NCBI GenBank assembly: GCA_919901335.1
Contig: CAKKOZ010000045.1
Span: 5,440-25,550, forward strand
Origin: Nitrospiria bacterium
Lineage (GTDB): Bacteria; Nitrospirota; Nitrospiria; JACQBZ01
Reading direction: 5' to 3'
Length of the DNA: 20,111 nt
Shown piece by piece: positions 1-8,251 of this stretch. The position numbers and the translations under genes are program-made. The stretch's first letter is position 1, and every line of letters starts with the position of its first letter. The notes below the pieces were generated by a model. It had not been told where the DNA came from. It saw nothing but the letters and a program-made list of their open reading frames with translations, and ran no database searches.

Positions 1-2661
1 CATCGGAGTCCCGATGGCCCTTCCCGGCGACCCGTAACGGTTCTCTGAAATGACGGGCAAGGCCGATAACGGGAACTGGGTTTGATCCTCAAAAAACGGC
101 CGTACCATGTCATGGATGTCGCGTAGAACCTCTTCCCTAATTCGGCGGCCAGCCGATAGAGCATGGAACTCCTGGCCGGACGACAGTTGGTGTTCAAGGT
201 CCTTTGCGTCATCGTCCAGCGTCCGGCGCCATTCAGTCAGGATTTCAACCGGAGTCTCAAGAGCCGAGAGCGCCGTTCCGATTTTTTCGGAAACAAGCAG
301 CGTGTTAAGAGAATCCAGCCGCCGGAGCGCCATCCCGCCGATCTTTTTCGGCCAGTCGCGCCGCGTTGCATCGGCCGAGGCGGGAAGATTCTCGACCGCG
401 GTCTCAAGCGCACGAACGGCACGAAGTGCGGCGCCGACCGACTCGGACAACGCTTTAAGGCTTTCCCGCTGCGGCTCCTTTAAAAAAGCCGCAGAGGCGG
501 CCGGAGGCGGGGTCCAACTTTTCTCGCGCGGCGGATTGGAAAGGGGGAAGACGGATTTCTGGGCCAGAAGAATCTGTATCGCCTCCGATTCCGGGCGATA
601 GATCAAGCGATGGTCGGTGTGCCGTCCCCAGCGCACTTGATCATCCGCGGCATGCCAGCAGGTTTCGCATTTGATGCAGTTTTCATAATTGATCGTCACT
701 GTGCCTCGCCCGACCCAGGACGGGTCGTACTGATAAACCCCTGCCGGACAGACCGACCAGAGCGGGGATTGGGCCAGATCCCCATGACGGGCAAGCTCCT
801 CCGGCCAGATCACCCGGATATGCGAACGGTTTCCCACGCGGTACGAGTTGGTGGACAGTTTTGCCTCAAACGAATCAACCGTCTTGACCTGATCCAGATC
901 CCGGGCCGCCTGAAGCGCCTGAAGATAATCGGCCACCGGACCGCCCATAACTTTTTCGACCGGTTGATGAAGGATATAGTAACGGACGAAATCATACAGT
1001 ATCGAGGCCAGAACCAGGATCGCAAGGTAAAGCCCAAAGAAGGGAAGAGTAACTAAATCGACCCATCTCAATTTCTCAAAAACAGACCGGACGGCTTTTG
1101 CGAACTTTTCGGACAAGGGTTTTCCATCATTGGCATAGGCGACCTTCATCCCTTCGGCCAGACCGGGAGATAATCGCCTCAACAGGCTGCGAACCGGCCA
1201 TGGAAAATCTTGGCTATCAGTCGTCCGACCCTCCATGGACTGAATCGAAATCGAAAAACCCGGATCGGGTTCCGGAGATCGTTTGAAGGGGTTGGCAATC
1301 CAATGCCAGAATACGGAAGGAGTCAGACTGCCGGAGAGCGCCGATCCAAGTCCCGAGGCGCGCAGCATTTTAATGCCGTCTTTAAACAGCTCGCGAAGCG
1401 CACGGATTGTCATATGCCCGCGAAGGAAACGCGCGGTTTGCCGCAACGGAGCGCGCGGCTGGGATAGAAAATGGGCCAGACCGCAGGCCAGATCGGCCGA
1501 GCGGCCGAAAAAGGTTCGGCTGTTTTCCAAATAGTCCGGCCAGGCCGATAGAAATTCGGCATTCCGTCCGTAAACGCTGGCACGCAGCGGTTCGAGGTAA
1601 CTCTGCCGAAGCCGGTCGGCCGTTATCGGCTGTCCGTCTGTTAGAAGGCCGCGGACGGCACGGGCGAAAATAAGGCCGCTGGCCGAGGCCGGGCCGGTAA
1701 AATTCGGATAGGGGAGGTCAATACCCAAACCGGTCGCGGCGCCGCCCACTGCAAGGCCGTCCTCAACCAGGACCGGCTGCTCCCTTACGCCGCCGCTTCG
1801 GATCAGTTTCGTGCCGTAGGCCGATAAAACGGCTTCGCTGAGAAGCGACCGGAAATGGGGAAGCCCGCGAAGCCACTCAAGAAGCCGGCCGTGATCGCCG
1901 CGGTAGTTCTCTTTTAAGTTATCAAGCGGAACGACATAACCGAAAGAGATGGAATCCCGGTTCGTATAGAGAAAAGCGCCGATATTCAGATGGGCCGTCT
2001 GGCCGCCGGTCTGGCCGTTCCGGATCACGTATTCGTACGCGCAGCCTTCTCCCGGAGCGAGACTAAAGCGTTCTTCAATCACGGCTGGCGGGAGGCTGAA
2101 GACCGCCTTGACCCCTTGCATGAAATGGGGAGTCGTCACGCGTTCCAGGCGTTCACGCCGGATCAGGTGTGACGCATCACCTTCGGCAATAAAGGTCGCG
2201 TCAGCGTAAACCGGCCCGTGTTCGGTTTCAACGCCGACCACGCGGCCGCCCCGGCGAATCAGGGAGGTCGCGGTGGTTTGCGGCAGGAACATCGCCCCCT
2301 GGGCTTGGACCCCTTTCGCCCAGTAGGGGTCATAGACGGGACGGAGGACGGTATAACAATGACGAAAAATTTCTGGATTTTGATAGGAAAGGCCGATCCG
2401 ATCCAACCCGTTATACAGGAAGATCCCGCGCCGAACCAGGCGGCGCTCATACGGAGCGGCCGAAACGGCCTCTTCGCCGAAAGCATCCGGCTGGGCCAGA
2501 TTCTCGGCGAAATAAACGCAGCCGGACCAGTTTTCTGCCCCGGCATATACTCCGGCTTCTAAGACGAGTACGGACAGCCCGGCGCGAGCCAGTACCGCAG
2601 CGGCGGTCGCACCGGCCGGTCCGCAGCCGATGACAATGACATCAAACCGGTAGCGTTTCAT
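1..2661 (-). CDS. FixC/ETF-QO-like flavoprotein with fused ferredoxin domain (C-terminus off the left edge)
   Basis: One open frame of 887 codons runs from ATG 2661 to the window edge without a stop, so the C-terminus is missing. Residues about 5-35 are a Rossmann FAD fold (GCGPAGATAAAVLARAG, then VLEAG). Residues about 150-400 follow FixC closely, with GVKAVFSLPPAVIEERFSL-type and GAFLYTN segments. The FAD motif late in the domain reads GGAATG, without the Asp of GDAAG enzymes, as also happens in ETF-QO. A hydrophobic stretch at about 536-560 looks like one membrane anchor. Cys638, 662, 665 and 668 (CPAG, then NCIKCETC) match the 4Fe-4S ligand spacing of ETF-quinone oxidoreductase. Residues about 690-887 are an Ala/Arg/Leu-rich helical extension that I cannot assign. 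Likely role: passing electrons between ETF, or another carrier, and membrane quinone. It has its own promoter. The ribosome site AAAGGA lies only 3 nt from ATG, but the Rossmann fold starts at residue 5, so this start is secure. Family confident, substrate unknown. Confidence 0.85.
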   Translation of the reverse strand, partial: MKRYRFDVIVIGCGPAGATAAAVLARAGLSVLVLEAGVYAGAENWSGCVYFAENLAQPDAFGEEAVSAAPYERRLVRRGIFLYNGLDRIGLSYQNPEIFRHCYTVLRPVYDPYWAKGVQAQGAMFLPQTTATSLIRRGGRVVGVETEHGPVYADATFIAEGDASHLIRRERLERVTTPHFMQGVKAVFSLPPAVIEERFSLAPGEGCAYEYVIRNGQTGGQTAHLNIGAFLYTNRDSISFGYVVPLDNLKENYRGDHGRLLEWLRGLPHFRSLLSEAVLSAYGTKLIRSGGVREQPVLVEDGLAVGGAATGLGIDLPYPNFTGPASASGLIFARAVRGLLTDGQPITADRLRQSYLEPLRASVYGRNAEFLSAWPDYLENSRTFFGRSADLACGLAHFLSQPRAPLRQTARFLRGHMTIRALRELFKDGIKMLRASGLGSALSGSLTPSVFWHWIANPFKRSPEPDPGFSISIQSMEGRTTDSQDFPWPVRSLLRRLSPGLAEGMKVAYANDGKPLSEKFAKAVRSVFEKLRWVDLVTLPFFGLYLAILVLASILYDFVRYYILHQPVEKVMGGPVADYLQALQAARDLDQVKTVDSFEAKLSTNSYRVGNRSHIRVIWPEELARHGDLAQSPLWSVCPAGVYQYDPSWVGRGTVTINYENCIKCETCWHAADDQVRWGRHTDHRLIYRPESEAIQILLAQKSVFPLSNPPREKSWTPPPAASAAFLKEPQRESLKALSESVGAALRAVRALETAVENLPASADATRRDWPKKIGGMALRRLDSLNTLLVSEKIGTALSALETPVEILTEWRRTLDDDAKDLEHQLSSGQEFHALSAGRRIREEVLRDIHDMVRPFFEDQTQFPLSALPVISENRYGSPGRAIGTPM

Positions 2662-2737
2662 GGGTCCTTTACATGAACGATCGTCCGGAAGGGCTGAATT
2701 TGATCTATGCCGGTGATCCGTGATAATCCGAATCGGC

Positions 2738-2771
2738 GGCTGATCATATCACAGCCCCTTATACCCTGCAA
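2738..2771 (-). promoter_or_regulatory. Candidate extended -10 promoter, with an overlapping dyad, for the FixC/ETF-QO-like gene
   Basis: On the minus strand TTGCAG (2766-2771), a 17-nt spacer and TATGAT (2743-2748) are preceded by TG in the extended -10 position (2750-2751). An imperfect dyad, GGCTG/CAGCC (2738-2756), straddles the -10 and could be an operator. The site lies between the htrA terminator and the next start, about 80 nt upstream of ATG 2661, where a promoter is needed. The -35 is weak. Read by eye only. Confidence 0.5.
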
Positions 2772-2780
2772 AGTTTTCTT

Positions 2781-2818
2781 AAAAAAATGCCCCGTTTAAT
2801 TTTATTAAACGGGGCATT
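2781..2818 (-). terminator. Intrinsic terminator of htrA
   Basis: A perfect 15-bp inverted repeat (2786-2800 and 2804-2818) encloses a 3-nt loop. On the minus strand it is followed directly by seven T residues (2787-2781, partly within the stem base). It begins 18 nt after the htrA stop codon. This is a classic rho-independent terminator and separates htrA from the flavoprotein gene. Confidence 0.93.
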
Positions 2819-2836
2819 GGGTGTTCTGATATCGTT

Positions 2837-4231
2837 TTATTCGGACGGCATCTTAAGAACCACGTAGAAGGCTCGGCTCTCACGGATAATACGGATCAGA
2901 ACGCTTTCTCCCTTCTTGACTTTCTCGATCGCGCTCTTGAACTCCTCCGCATTCGCAGTCTTGCTCCGGTTGATCTCCTTGATCAGATCACCTTCCTTGA
3001 TGCCCTCCGAATCGGCTGCGCTGCCGGGCTCGACCTTGGTCACCAATACGCCTTTTTCATCCTTGAGTTTAAAGCGCTCGGCCAGTTCCGGTGTCAGTTC
3101 CTGGACATTCAATCCAAGGGCTGTCTCAGGCGTCTTCGGAATTGAGGCCGTCACGGCCTCTTCCTTTCGTTCACCCAACTTGACGGCTAAGGTCCTGCGT
3201 TGGCCGTCCCGGATGATTTCAAACGCGGCACTCTTTCCGGGCGAAAGTTGTGCGATCAAGCGCGAAAGGGTTTGGGGGGTATCCACCACTTTTCCTTCCA
3301 GCTTGACAATGATGTCTCCCGGCTGCATCCCGGCCTTGGAGGCAGGATCCCCTTCAAAAACCTCATTCACCAGAACGCCCTCTTCCTCTTTAACATTAAA
3401 CTTTAACGCAAGATCGGCCGTCACCGGCTGGATGCCCACTCCCAGCCAGCCGCGGACCACCCGGCCCTTGGAGATGAGTTGATTCATCACGTTCTGAACC
3501 ATGTTGGAGGGAATCGCAAATCCGATACCCTGGGCAAAGTTGATAATGGCGGTATTGATCCCGATCACATCACCGTTGATATTAAAGAGGGGACCGCCGC
3601 TGTTTCCGGGATTGATCGAGGCGTCCGTCTGAATGAAATCCTCGTAGCGAGATAGGTTCACATTTTCACGTCCCAGGGCGCTGACAACGCCCACTGTTAC
3701 CGTGCGATCCAGGCCGAAGGGGCTGCCGACCGCAATCACCCACTGCCCCACCTTAACCGTGCTGGAATCACCCAGCGTTACAAAAGGGAGGTCATGGCCC
3801 GCCTCAATCTTCACAACAGCCAGATCGCTGTCCGGGTCTTTACCGATCACTTTTCCGGTAAAATGACTTTTATCCGATAACCGGACTTTAACCTCTGAAG
3901 CATCACCCACGACATGGTTGTTTGTGATGATATATCCTTTTTCATCAAGAATCACTCCGGAGCCGGAGCCGGAGCCCTCCGGCGGGCGACTCCGTGGCGA
4001 TCCGCCCGGTTTCGCCGTGGAGTGGGTCACCGGAGAGATATTGACCACGGCCGGTTTTACACGATCGGCGATATCCACAAAAACATTCTGCAGATCCTGT
4101 AGAATTTTCGTTCCTGCGCTATCTTTGGCCTGCGCCGCCGATGATGGAGCCGCAACCGATAGAAGAGTCAGAACAGAAACCACGATCATCCCCGAACGAT
4201 AGCCGCGTCCCAAAGCTTTTAACCTGCCCAT
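2837..4231 (-). CDS. htrA: HtrA/Do-family periplasmic serine protease
   Basis: This 464-residue protein is a trypsin-like protease and chaperone of the cell envelope that degrades misfolded exported proteins. A basic N-terminus and hydrophobic stretch ending near AQA form a signal peptide. The catalytic triad is visible as His106 (TNNHVVG), Asp136 (DSDLAVVKI) and Ser211 (NPGNSGGPL). Two PDZ domains follow at about 250-345 and 365-460, the usual DegP/DegQ layout and length. A GSGSGSG run just before the protease core comes from a short hexamer repeat in the DNA. An in-frame ATG lies 15 nt upstream at 4246, but the AGGAGG that follows it sits 6 nt before ATG 4231 and is the evident ribosome site, so I chose 4231. 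The gene is transcribed alone, between a 310-bp spacer and a strong terminator. Confidence 0.96.
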   Translation of the reverse strand: MGRLKALGRGYRSGMIVVSVLTLLSVAAPSSAAQAKDSAGTKILQDLQNVFVDIADRVKPAVVNISPVTHSTAKPGGSPRSRPPEGSGSGSGVILDEKGYIITNNHVVGDASEVKVRLSDKSHFTGKVIGKDPDSDLAVVKIEAGHDLPFVTLGDSSTVKVGQWVIAVGSPFGLDRTVTVGVVSALGRENVNLSRYEDFIQTDASINPGNSGGPLFNINGDVIGINTAIINFAQGIGFAIPSNMVQNVMNQLISKGRVVRGWLGVGIQPVTADLALKFNVKEEEGVLVNEVFEGDPASKAGMQPGDIIVKLEGKVVDTPQTLSRLIAQLSPGKSAAFEIIRDGQRRTLAVKLGERKEEAVTASIPKTPETALGLNVQELTPELAERFKLKDEKGVLVTKVEPGSAADSEGIKEGDLIKEINRSKTANAEEFKSAIEKVKKGESVLIRIIRESRAFYVVLKMPSE

Positions 4232-4314
4232 GCGATTCCTCCTCATAAAGAATCAAATCACAATCATATTCTGTAGCGCTGTTCGTCCACCCAATGAGCC
4301 CTTGCTACCATATG

Positions 4315-4350
4315 TGGTGTCAGTTTAACAAAGACACCATGAAAACACAA
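4315..4350 (-). promoter_or_regulatory. Candidate htrA promoter overlapped by a 7-bp inverted repeat
   Basis: On the minus strand TTGTGT (4345-4350), a 17-nt spacer and TAAACT (4322-4327) form a moderate sigma70-like promoter about 90 nt upstream of htrA ATG 4231. The perfect dyad TGGTGTC-N11-GACACCA (4315-4339) covers the -10, the usual place for a repressor site. Both hexamers are only partial matches, so a different sigma factor is possible. Confidence 0.4.
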
Positions 4351-4501
4351 GCGCCCAAATCAACCGATCCGTATTGTTCCGGGTTAAAATTTCACAACGT
4401 GATCATTTCATGAAACATTCATTGCACATTTTTTAAGCAATGTGTGCGAAGCCCCTCAGATCAAGCCTTCGCCGGGTATATTAACAGAGTTAGCCACAAC
4501 T

Positions 4502-4522
4502 TTTCCACATGAATTGTGGAAA
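4502..4522. repeat. Perfect 8-bp inverted repeat after the TrkA-C-like gene
   Basis: TTTCCACA-N5-TGTGGAAA lies about 20 nt beyond the stop codon of the upstream minus-strand gene. It could be a weak hairpin terminator, but no T run follows the stem. The arms resemble DnaA boxes (one mismatch from TTATCCACA), and TTAGCCACA sits nearby at 4490-4498. Confidence 0.45.
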
Positions 4523-4541
4523 GCCAAAAATCGTCGTTTGA

Positions 4542-5129
4542 TCAACGCGGAGGCGCAAACCGCTCCAAGACCAGAAGGATCTGCTGCGGAGGCCCGAGCA
4601 AGGTCAGACGATCACCGCGTCTGAGCATCACGCCTCCATGCGGTTGAATAAAACGTTCCTTCCGCTGTATCGCAATCACGAAAATGCCTTGAGGCAGCGA
4701 CAGTTCCTGTAAGGTCATGGAGGACGGCTTCAAATAAAACGGAAGAACCAAGAGATCAAGAGTCATGCCACTTTTATAAACCGACTCGACAAATTCCACC
4801 CATTTTGTGGTGACGTTTTCTTCTCGAAGATCCTGTCGTCTCCGTTCAATGAACTTCAACTCGCTTTGGAGGCGCTTGAACTCGGAAAAGCAGGATTGAC
4901 AGGTTGGATGGGTGGTGAGGACGTCCACATTCTTTCCCTGGAACTCGTGCAAGAATCGTCCCATCCGTTTAAAAACGGCATCCATCAACCGTTCCCGTTC
5001 ATGGATCTGAAAGGATACACGCAGGACTTCCACTTGACGCGCGGTTTGCTCAGCGGCCGACACGACAACTTTCTCAAGCCCCGCCCACGCAATCCTGATT
5101 TCTCGACGGAAATGCGGCACGAGCTTCAT
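4542..5129 (-). CDS. Small soluble protein with a C-terminal TrkA-C/RCK-C-like domain
   Basis: The 195-residue product has no signal peptide or membrane helix. Residues about 1-125 are charged and helical, probably a coiled coil, with one CxxC pair (Cys77, Cys80). Residues about 130-192 resemble the TrkA-C (RCK-C) fold: short beta strands with GIFVIAIQR, the LRRGDRLTLLG turn and a final helix. In potassium channels and transporters such domains bind small ligands and gate the partner. The NAD-binding half of a full RCK protein is absent, so this would be a stand-alone ligand sensor or adaptor of unknown partner. ATG 5129 has AGGA 7 nt upstream. A 73-nt gap separates it from the DUF4388 gene, so it may be the tail of that operon. 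I saw no convincing promoter in the gap. Domain call moderate, function unknown. Confidence 0.7.
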   Translation of the reverse strand: MKLVPHFRREIRIAWAGLEKVVVSAAEQTARQVEVLRVSFQIHERERLMDAVFKRMGRFLHEFQGKNVDVLTTHPTCQSCFSEFKRLQSELKFIERRRQDLREENVTTKWVEFVESVYKSGMTLDLLVLPFYLKPSSMTLQELSLPQGIFVIAIQRKERFIQPHGGVMLRRGDRLTLLGPPQQILLVLERFAPPR

Positions 5130-5202
5130 TGTTTCATCCTGAATAGCCCCTTTTCAGTATCATTACGTCTGATAAGATATATTATGTAAACTATTAAATG
5201 GA

Positions 5203-6363
5203 CTAATCCTGAACTCTTATACTGAACACGCCCGTTATATCATCCGGCTCATATATCATCGCCCTACCCTCCGATGCGAGGATGAGCCCTGCCGGATATC
5301 CTTCCTGATTCAGTAGTTCCAGTGACACCGGAAGCCGGTTATTTCTATAATAGTAGGTCAATATTGAAGAACCAACCTGCTTGACCTGATTTGATGTCTT
5401 AAGACGATCGTAATATCCCGCAGTTTCTATCGTTCGATGCATCGTGTTTATAAATTTAGCTGCGCTCTGGCCCAGAAAAACCAGGCATGCGAGCATCACC
5501 ATGCCGCTTATAATTTGACGAACTGTGAGCCGGGGCAAGATCTTCCGAACCTCACCGACCTTTTCTGTTTCGATCTTTCGCGGCTCAACCACCGTTTTTT
5601 GCACAATCAAGCCGGCCGTCAGAAGATTGCTCAGTGCTTTACAGGTTTCAAACTCACCGAGGTCGGCGACCTCGATCAATTGTCGCACGTCCTGTTGACC
5701 GTCAATCAGATTATAAACGGTCATTTCTTCCTGGGTAATCTGGATCCCTTCTTCCTTCTTGGATTCTCCAAACATATCGTCCGGAGACTCTTCCTCAGAC
5801 CTGGCGACTCTGACCTGATCCGTATTCTCCTTTGTTCTCTCAAAAACCAAGCCCAGATTAGGGATTTTCTTCTCAATGTAGGGCCATTCGTCAATCCTCC
5901 GGACCCACTCCATGATCAGGAACTCAGTATTGATTGGAGACCCGTAATCGCGCAGATAGGAAATATCAGAGGGCTCAAAACTGTAACGGCCTTCCTTCCA
6001 CTGAAAAAGACTGAACACCGCCTCTTTTACATGAAGACCCAGAGCCTTCATCAGATATTCTTTCGCGATGGCACCCATTTCCACAAGAATAACTCCAACT
6101 TTTTTATTTGTTTTTCGTTGGGTTGCAAGCGCATCCTTTAGTTGATCTTTAGAAATACGTCCGGAGCGAAGCAGAATCTCGCCGATTTTATTCACTCCTT
6201 CAAGATTGGAACTGTCCGCCGTGACAATCAGACCGTGTTCAAACAGAACCTTGGACTCGCTGAAGGCGTTCTTCATCTTCAGGGTGCCGGTCTTTTTCTG
6301 GACATAGATCAATTGAAGGATATCGGCCAGACCGAAATCTTTAAGCGAGCCTTCTAACGCCAT
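5203..6363 (-). CDS. DUF4388 (PATAN-like) protein with one membrane helix and a pseudopilin-like C-terminus
   Basis: The 386-residue product opens with a DUF4388 domain (about 1-130): the start LEGSLKDFGLADILQLIY, then KTGTLKM, is typical. Within it, residues 60-110 (GEILLRSGRISKDQLKDAL) resemble the MshE/GspE N-terminal fold. Residues about 205-260 look like a winged-helix segment. A single membrane helix spans about 284-302. The last 80 residues (YYRNNRLPVSLELL, then GYPAGLIL) recall the soluble end of type II pseudopilins, but on weak similarity. DUF4388 proteins are linked to gliding, polarity and signalling in other bacteria; here the role is unknown. ATG 6363 follows AAGGA at a good distance. 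It begins 15 nt after the TPR gene, so the two are very likely co-transcribed and may work as a pair. Confidence 0.75.
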   Translation of the reverse strand: MALEGSLKDFGLADILQLIYVQKKTGTLKMKNAFSESKVLFEHGLIVTADSSNLEGVNKIGEILLRSGRISKDQLKDALATQRKTNKKVGVILVEMGAIAKEYLMKALGLHVKEAVFSLFQWKEGRYSFEPSDISYLRDYGSPINTEFLIMEWVRRIDEWPYIEKKIPNLGLVFERTKENTDQVRVARSEEESPDDMFGESKKEEGIQITQEEMTVYNLIDGQQDVRQLIEVADLGEFETCKALSNLLTAGLIVQKTVVEPRKIETEKVGEVRKILPRLTVRQIISGMVMLACLVFLGQSAAKFINTMHRTIETAGYYDRLKTSNQVKQVGSSILTYYYRNNRLPVSLELLNQEGYPAGLILASEGRAMIYEPDDITGVFSIRVQD

Positions 6364-6378
6364 TGAATCGTCCTTCTC

Positions 6379-8250
6379 TTATGACTTTTCATGAGAGGCT
6401 CCGACGAGGTCGCGAAATACCTGTAAGTACAAAATCGCCAGTCCTAAAATAACGATTAGAAGACCGCCGAAACCCAGAATCCCCGCCCGTTCGCCCGGGA
6501 GTTGAAAGAAACGGTTCCGAAAGAAGACGGTGAAGACGATACCCATAAAAAAAGCCAGAAAAACAAACCCTCTCATCCCCCATCCGATATAAAAATGGCC
6601 GGCACCCGGGAAAAAGACCGAAATCCACTGTGCAATTCTATGAATCCAGCGCTGCCTTATCTTGATTTGAGGTAAATCCGCTTTTCGTTTAACATTTTTA
6701 GAGCCGCTCCAGCAACCGGCGCAAGTCTTTAGATCCAGGATGCGTCGTTGGCAATGAAAACAGATCGCTCGCCCGCAGAGCGCACAGTCGGTTGCGGTAA
6801 GTTTCCGGGAGACCACCAGGCGTAGAACAATCACCCCGCCCGCAAACAAGACCAGGAGAATCGGTGACGCATCCAGGGGGAGGGGCGCCAGCAGGTTTTG
6901 AAACAGCTTCCGCGACTCCTCCAATTTTGAGGGCGATTCGGCAAAGGCGACTTCCCAGAGCGTTTTCTTTGAAAACAGTTCATCGATCGGACCCAACCCC
7001 CGATAAGACTGAATAAGCGGGAGATTAATTTGCTGGGCCGCTTCGAGCTCCTGCTTGGCATCGTTGAATCGAAGCAGTTCGCGATAGACCAGATTCAGAT
7101 TGTAATGGCTGATCGCATCCCGGGGATCTTTGGCCAAGGACTGTTTATAATGGGCCACCGCTTCATCGTATTGCTTCATCAGGAAATAAAGATTGCCGAT
7201 ATTGTTTAAGATAATGGGTCGATCCGACTCCAGCTTCCCAAGCTGCTGATAGCGCTCCAGGGCTTCGGCATACTCCCCTTCCCGTTTTTTCTGAATCGCC
7301 AACGATAAAAGAACAGGCCCATTTCGGTCGTATCCGCCCTGCGCTTCCATCATGCGGGCCGCGCCGGTCGCGGCGGCGTCGCCCCGTACGACGCGGGATA
7401 ACAAGATCAATTCGGTCGACTGATCCGCCGTGAACCAGGAAAGCATCGTGGGCAGCCAAAAAGAAGATAGGCTCAACGCAAGCACGAATAAGGCCGCAAC
7501 CATGCGCTCGCTCCGCGCCATGTATAACCAGACCAGACAGAGCCCAGACAAAACGATAAAGCCCGCACCGAGGCCGACAAAGAGAGGCATCAGCAGGAGC
7601 GTGACCACCACAACCCAGACGGCCGAGCCGGTTAAAGCAATCCCGGACAATTCATGCAGGCTGTGAACCAGCAGCGGAAGGTATCGAACCAGTGACAGCA
7701 GATAAAAAACGATAAAGCCCCCGAGAAGACCGGCGAACAGGATCAGAACCAGACGGCCGAGAGTGTAAAACATAAACCAGAAATCGCCCGCGCCCGCGGA
7801 AAGCCCGTGGACATAGTTACCGATGGCCGCAAAGGGGCTGAACGGGTTCTGACGGAACCGGGCCTTTGCCAAAAAGAATAAGTTATTCGGATCGTCGGGA
7901 GCCCATTGCTGGGCCTCGATCCCCAGATCAACCGCTTCATTGAGCGTTCCTTTTGAGAGCGCCTCCTCCCCTTCTTGAAGCATGACCGCGGCTGGATAAT
8001 CAAAATTTCGTATCCCTGTGATCCAGGCCTGTTTTTTTACCCGGGCCAGAAGATCCGAAGCCTCTTTGAACTGCCCCGCCGACCGGTCTGCCCGATACTC
8101 CAACCAGGCATCCTCCGCCCAGGCAGGAAGCTGCTTTGTTGAAAAAGATGCCGTTCGATTTAACTCCGCAGCCTGGGCCGGCCAGCATAGAATCAGGCCG
8201 ATCACCACGGCCGGAAGGAATTCTCTATATAATGATATGCCCCTGCGCAT
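6379..8250 (-). CDS. Exported multi-pass TPR protein with a six-Cys zinc ribbon
   Basis: The 623-residue protein starts with a signal-like segment ending near AQA (about 1-28). A helical domain (30-140) is followed by several membrane helices (about 155-275). TPR repeats occupy about 310-410 (ILNNIGNLYFLMKQYDEAV, then DAISHYNLNLVYR), and another helix follows at about 462-481. A compact cysteine cluster, Cys489, 492, 497, 500, 510 and 513, looks like a zinc ribbon. Two or three C-terminal helices follow (about 540-615), the first with FFPGAGHFYIG as in TM2-like or DUF5683-like ends. TPRs suggest a scaffold for protein partners. I do not recognise a named family for the whole protein. Its ATG is 1 nt after the plsY stop codon, so it belongs to the envelope operon, and the DUF4388 gene follows 15 nt later. 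Confidence 0.78.
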   Translation of the reverse strand: MRRGISLYREFLPAVVIGLILCWPAQAAELNRTASFSTKQLPAWAEDAWLEYRADRSAGQFKEASDLLARVKKQAWITGIRNFDYPAAVMLQEGEEALSKGTLNEAVDLGIEAQQWAPDDPNNLFFLAKARFRQNPFSPFAAIGNYVHGLSAGAGDFWFMFYTLGRLVLILFAGLLGGFIVFYLLSLVRYLPLLVHSLHELSGIALTGSAVWVVVVTLLLMPLFVGLGAGFIVLSGLCLVWLYMARSERMVAALFVLALSLSSFWLPTMLSWFTADQSTELILLSRVVRGDAAATGAARMMEAQGGYDRNGPVLLSLAIQKKREGEYAEALERYQQLGKLESDRPIILNNIGNLYFLMKQYDEAVAHYKQSLAKDPRDAISHYNLNLVYRELLRFNDAKQELEAAQQINLPLIQSYRGLGPIDELFSKKTLWEVAFAESPSKLEESRKLFQNLLAPLPLDASPILLVLFAGGVIVLRLVVSRKLTATDCALCGRAICFHCQRRILDLKTCAGCWSGSKNVKRKADLPQIKIRQRWIHRIAQWISVFFPGAGHFYIGWGMRGFVFLAFFMGIVFTVFFRNRFFQLPGERAGILGFGGLLIVILGLAILYLQVFRDLVGASHEKS

Positions 8251-8251
8251 C

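Larger units (their letters stand above)
4232..4541. other. Spacer of about 310 bp upstream of htrA; no gene
   Basis: No credible coding frame was found. From high to low coordinates it holds: an 8-bp inverted repeat (4502-4522) just after the stop of the upstream gene; a 6-bp-arm repeat GCGAAG/CTTCGC (about 4447-4473); a 10-bp palindrome TTTCATGAAA (4406-4415); a candidate htrA promoter with a dyad (4315-4350); and the htrA ribosome site AGGAGG (4238-4243). It is noticeably AT-richer than the flanking genes. Its size and dyad content suggest that htrA is regulated separately from the long operon upstream. Confidence 0.6.

Noticed and set aside
107..2562. Several short plus- and minus-strand open frames at the left end
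   Set aside because: All lie within the continuous 887-codon FixC/ETF-QO-like frame, which has clear domains throughout.
3950..3990. Short tandem hexamer GGAGCC in htrA
   Set aside because: It only encodes a Gly-Ser linker and is too short to be a separate feature.
4232..4246. htrA start at ATG 4246
   Set aside because: The AGGAGG that would encode its residues 2-3 is an ideal ribosome site for ATG 4231.
4447..4473. GCGAAG/CTTCGC inverted repeat as a terminator
   Set aside because: Only six paired bases, a long loop and no T run on either strand.
5130..5202. Promoter for the TrkA-C-like gene in the 73-bp gap (TTTACA, TAATGA)
   Set aside because: The spacing of 19 nt and weak hexamers are not convincing; read-through from the DUF4388 gene is as likely.
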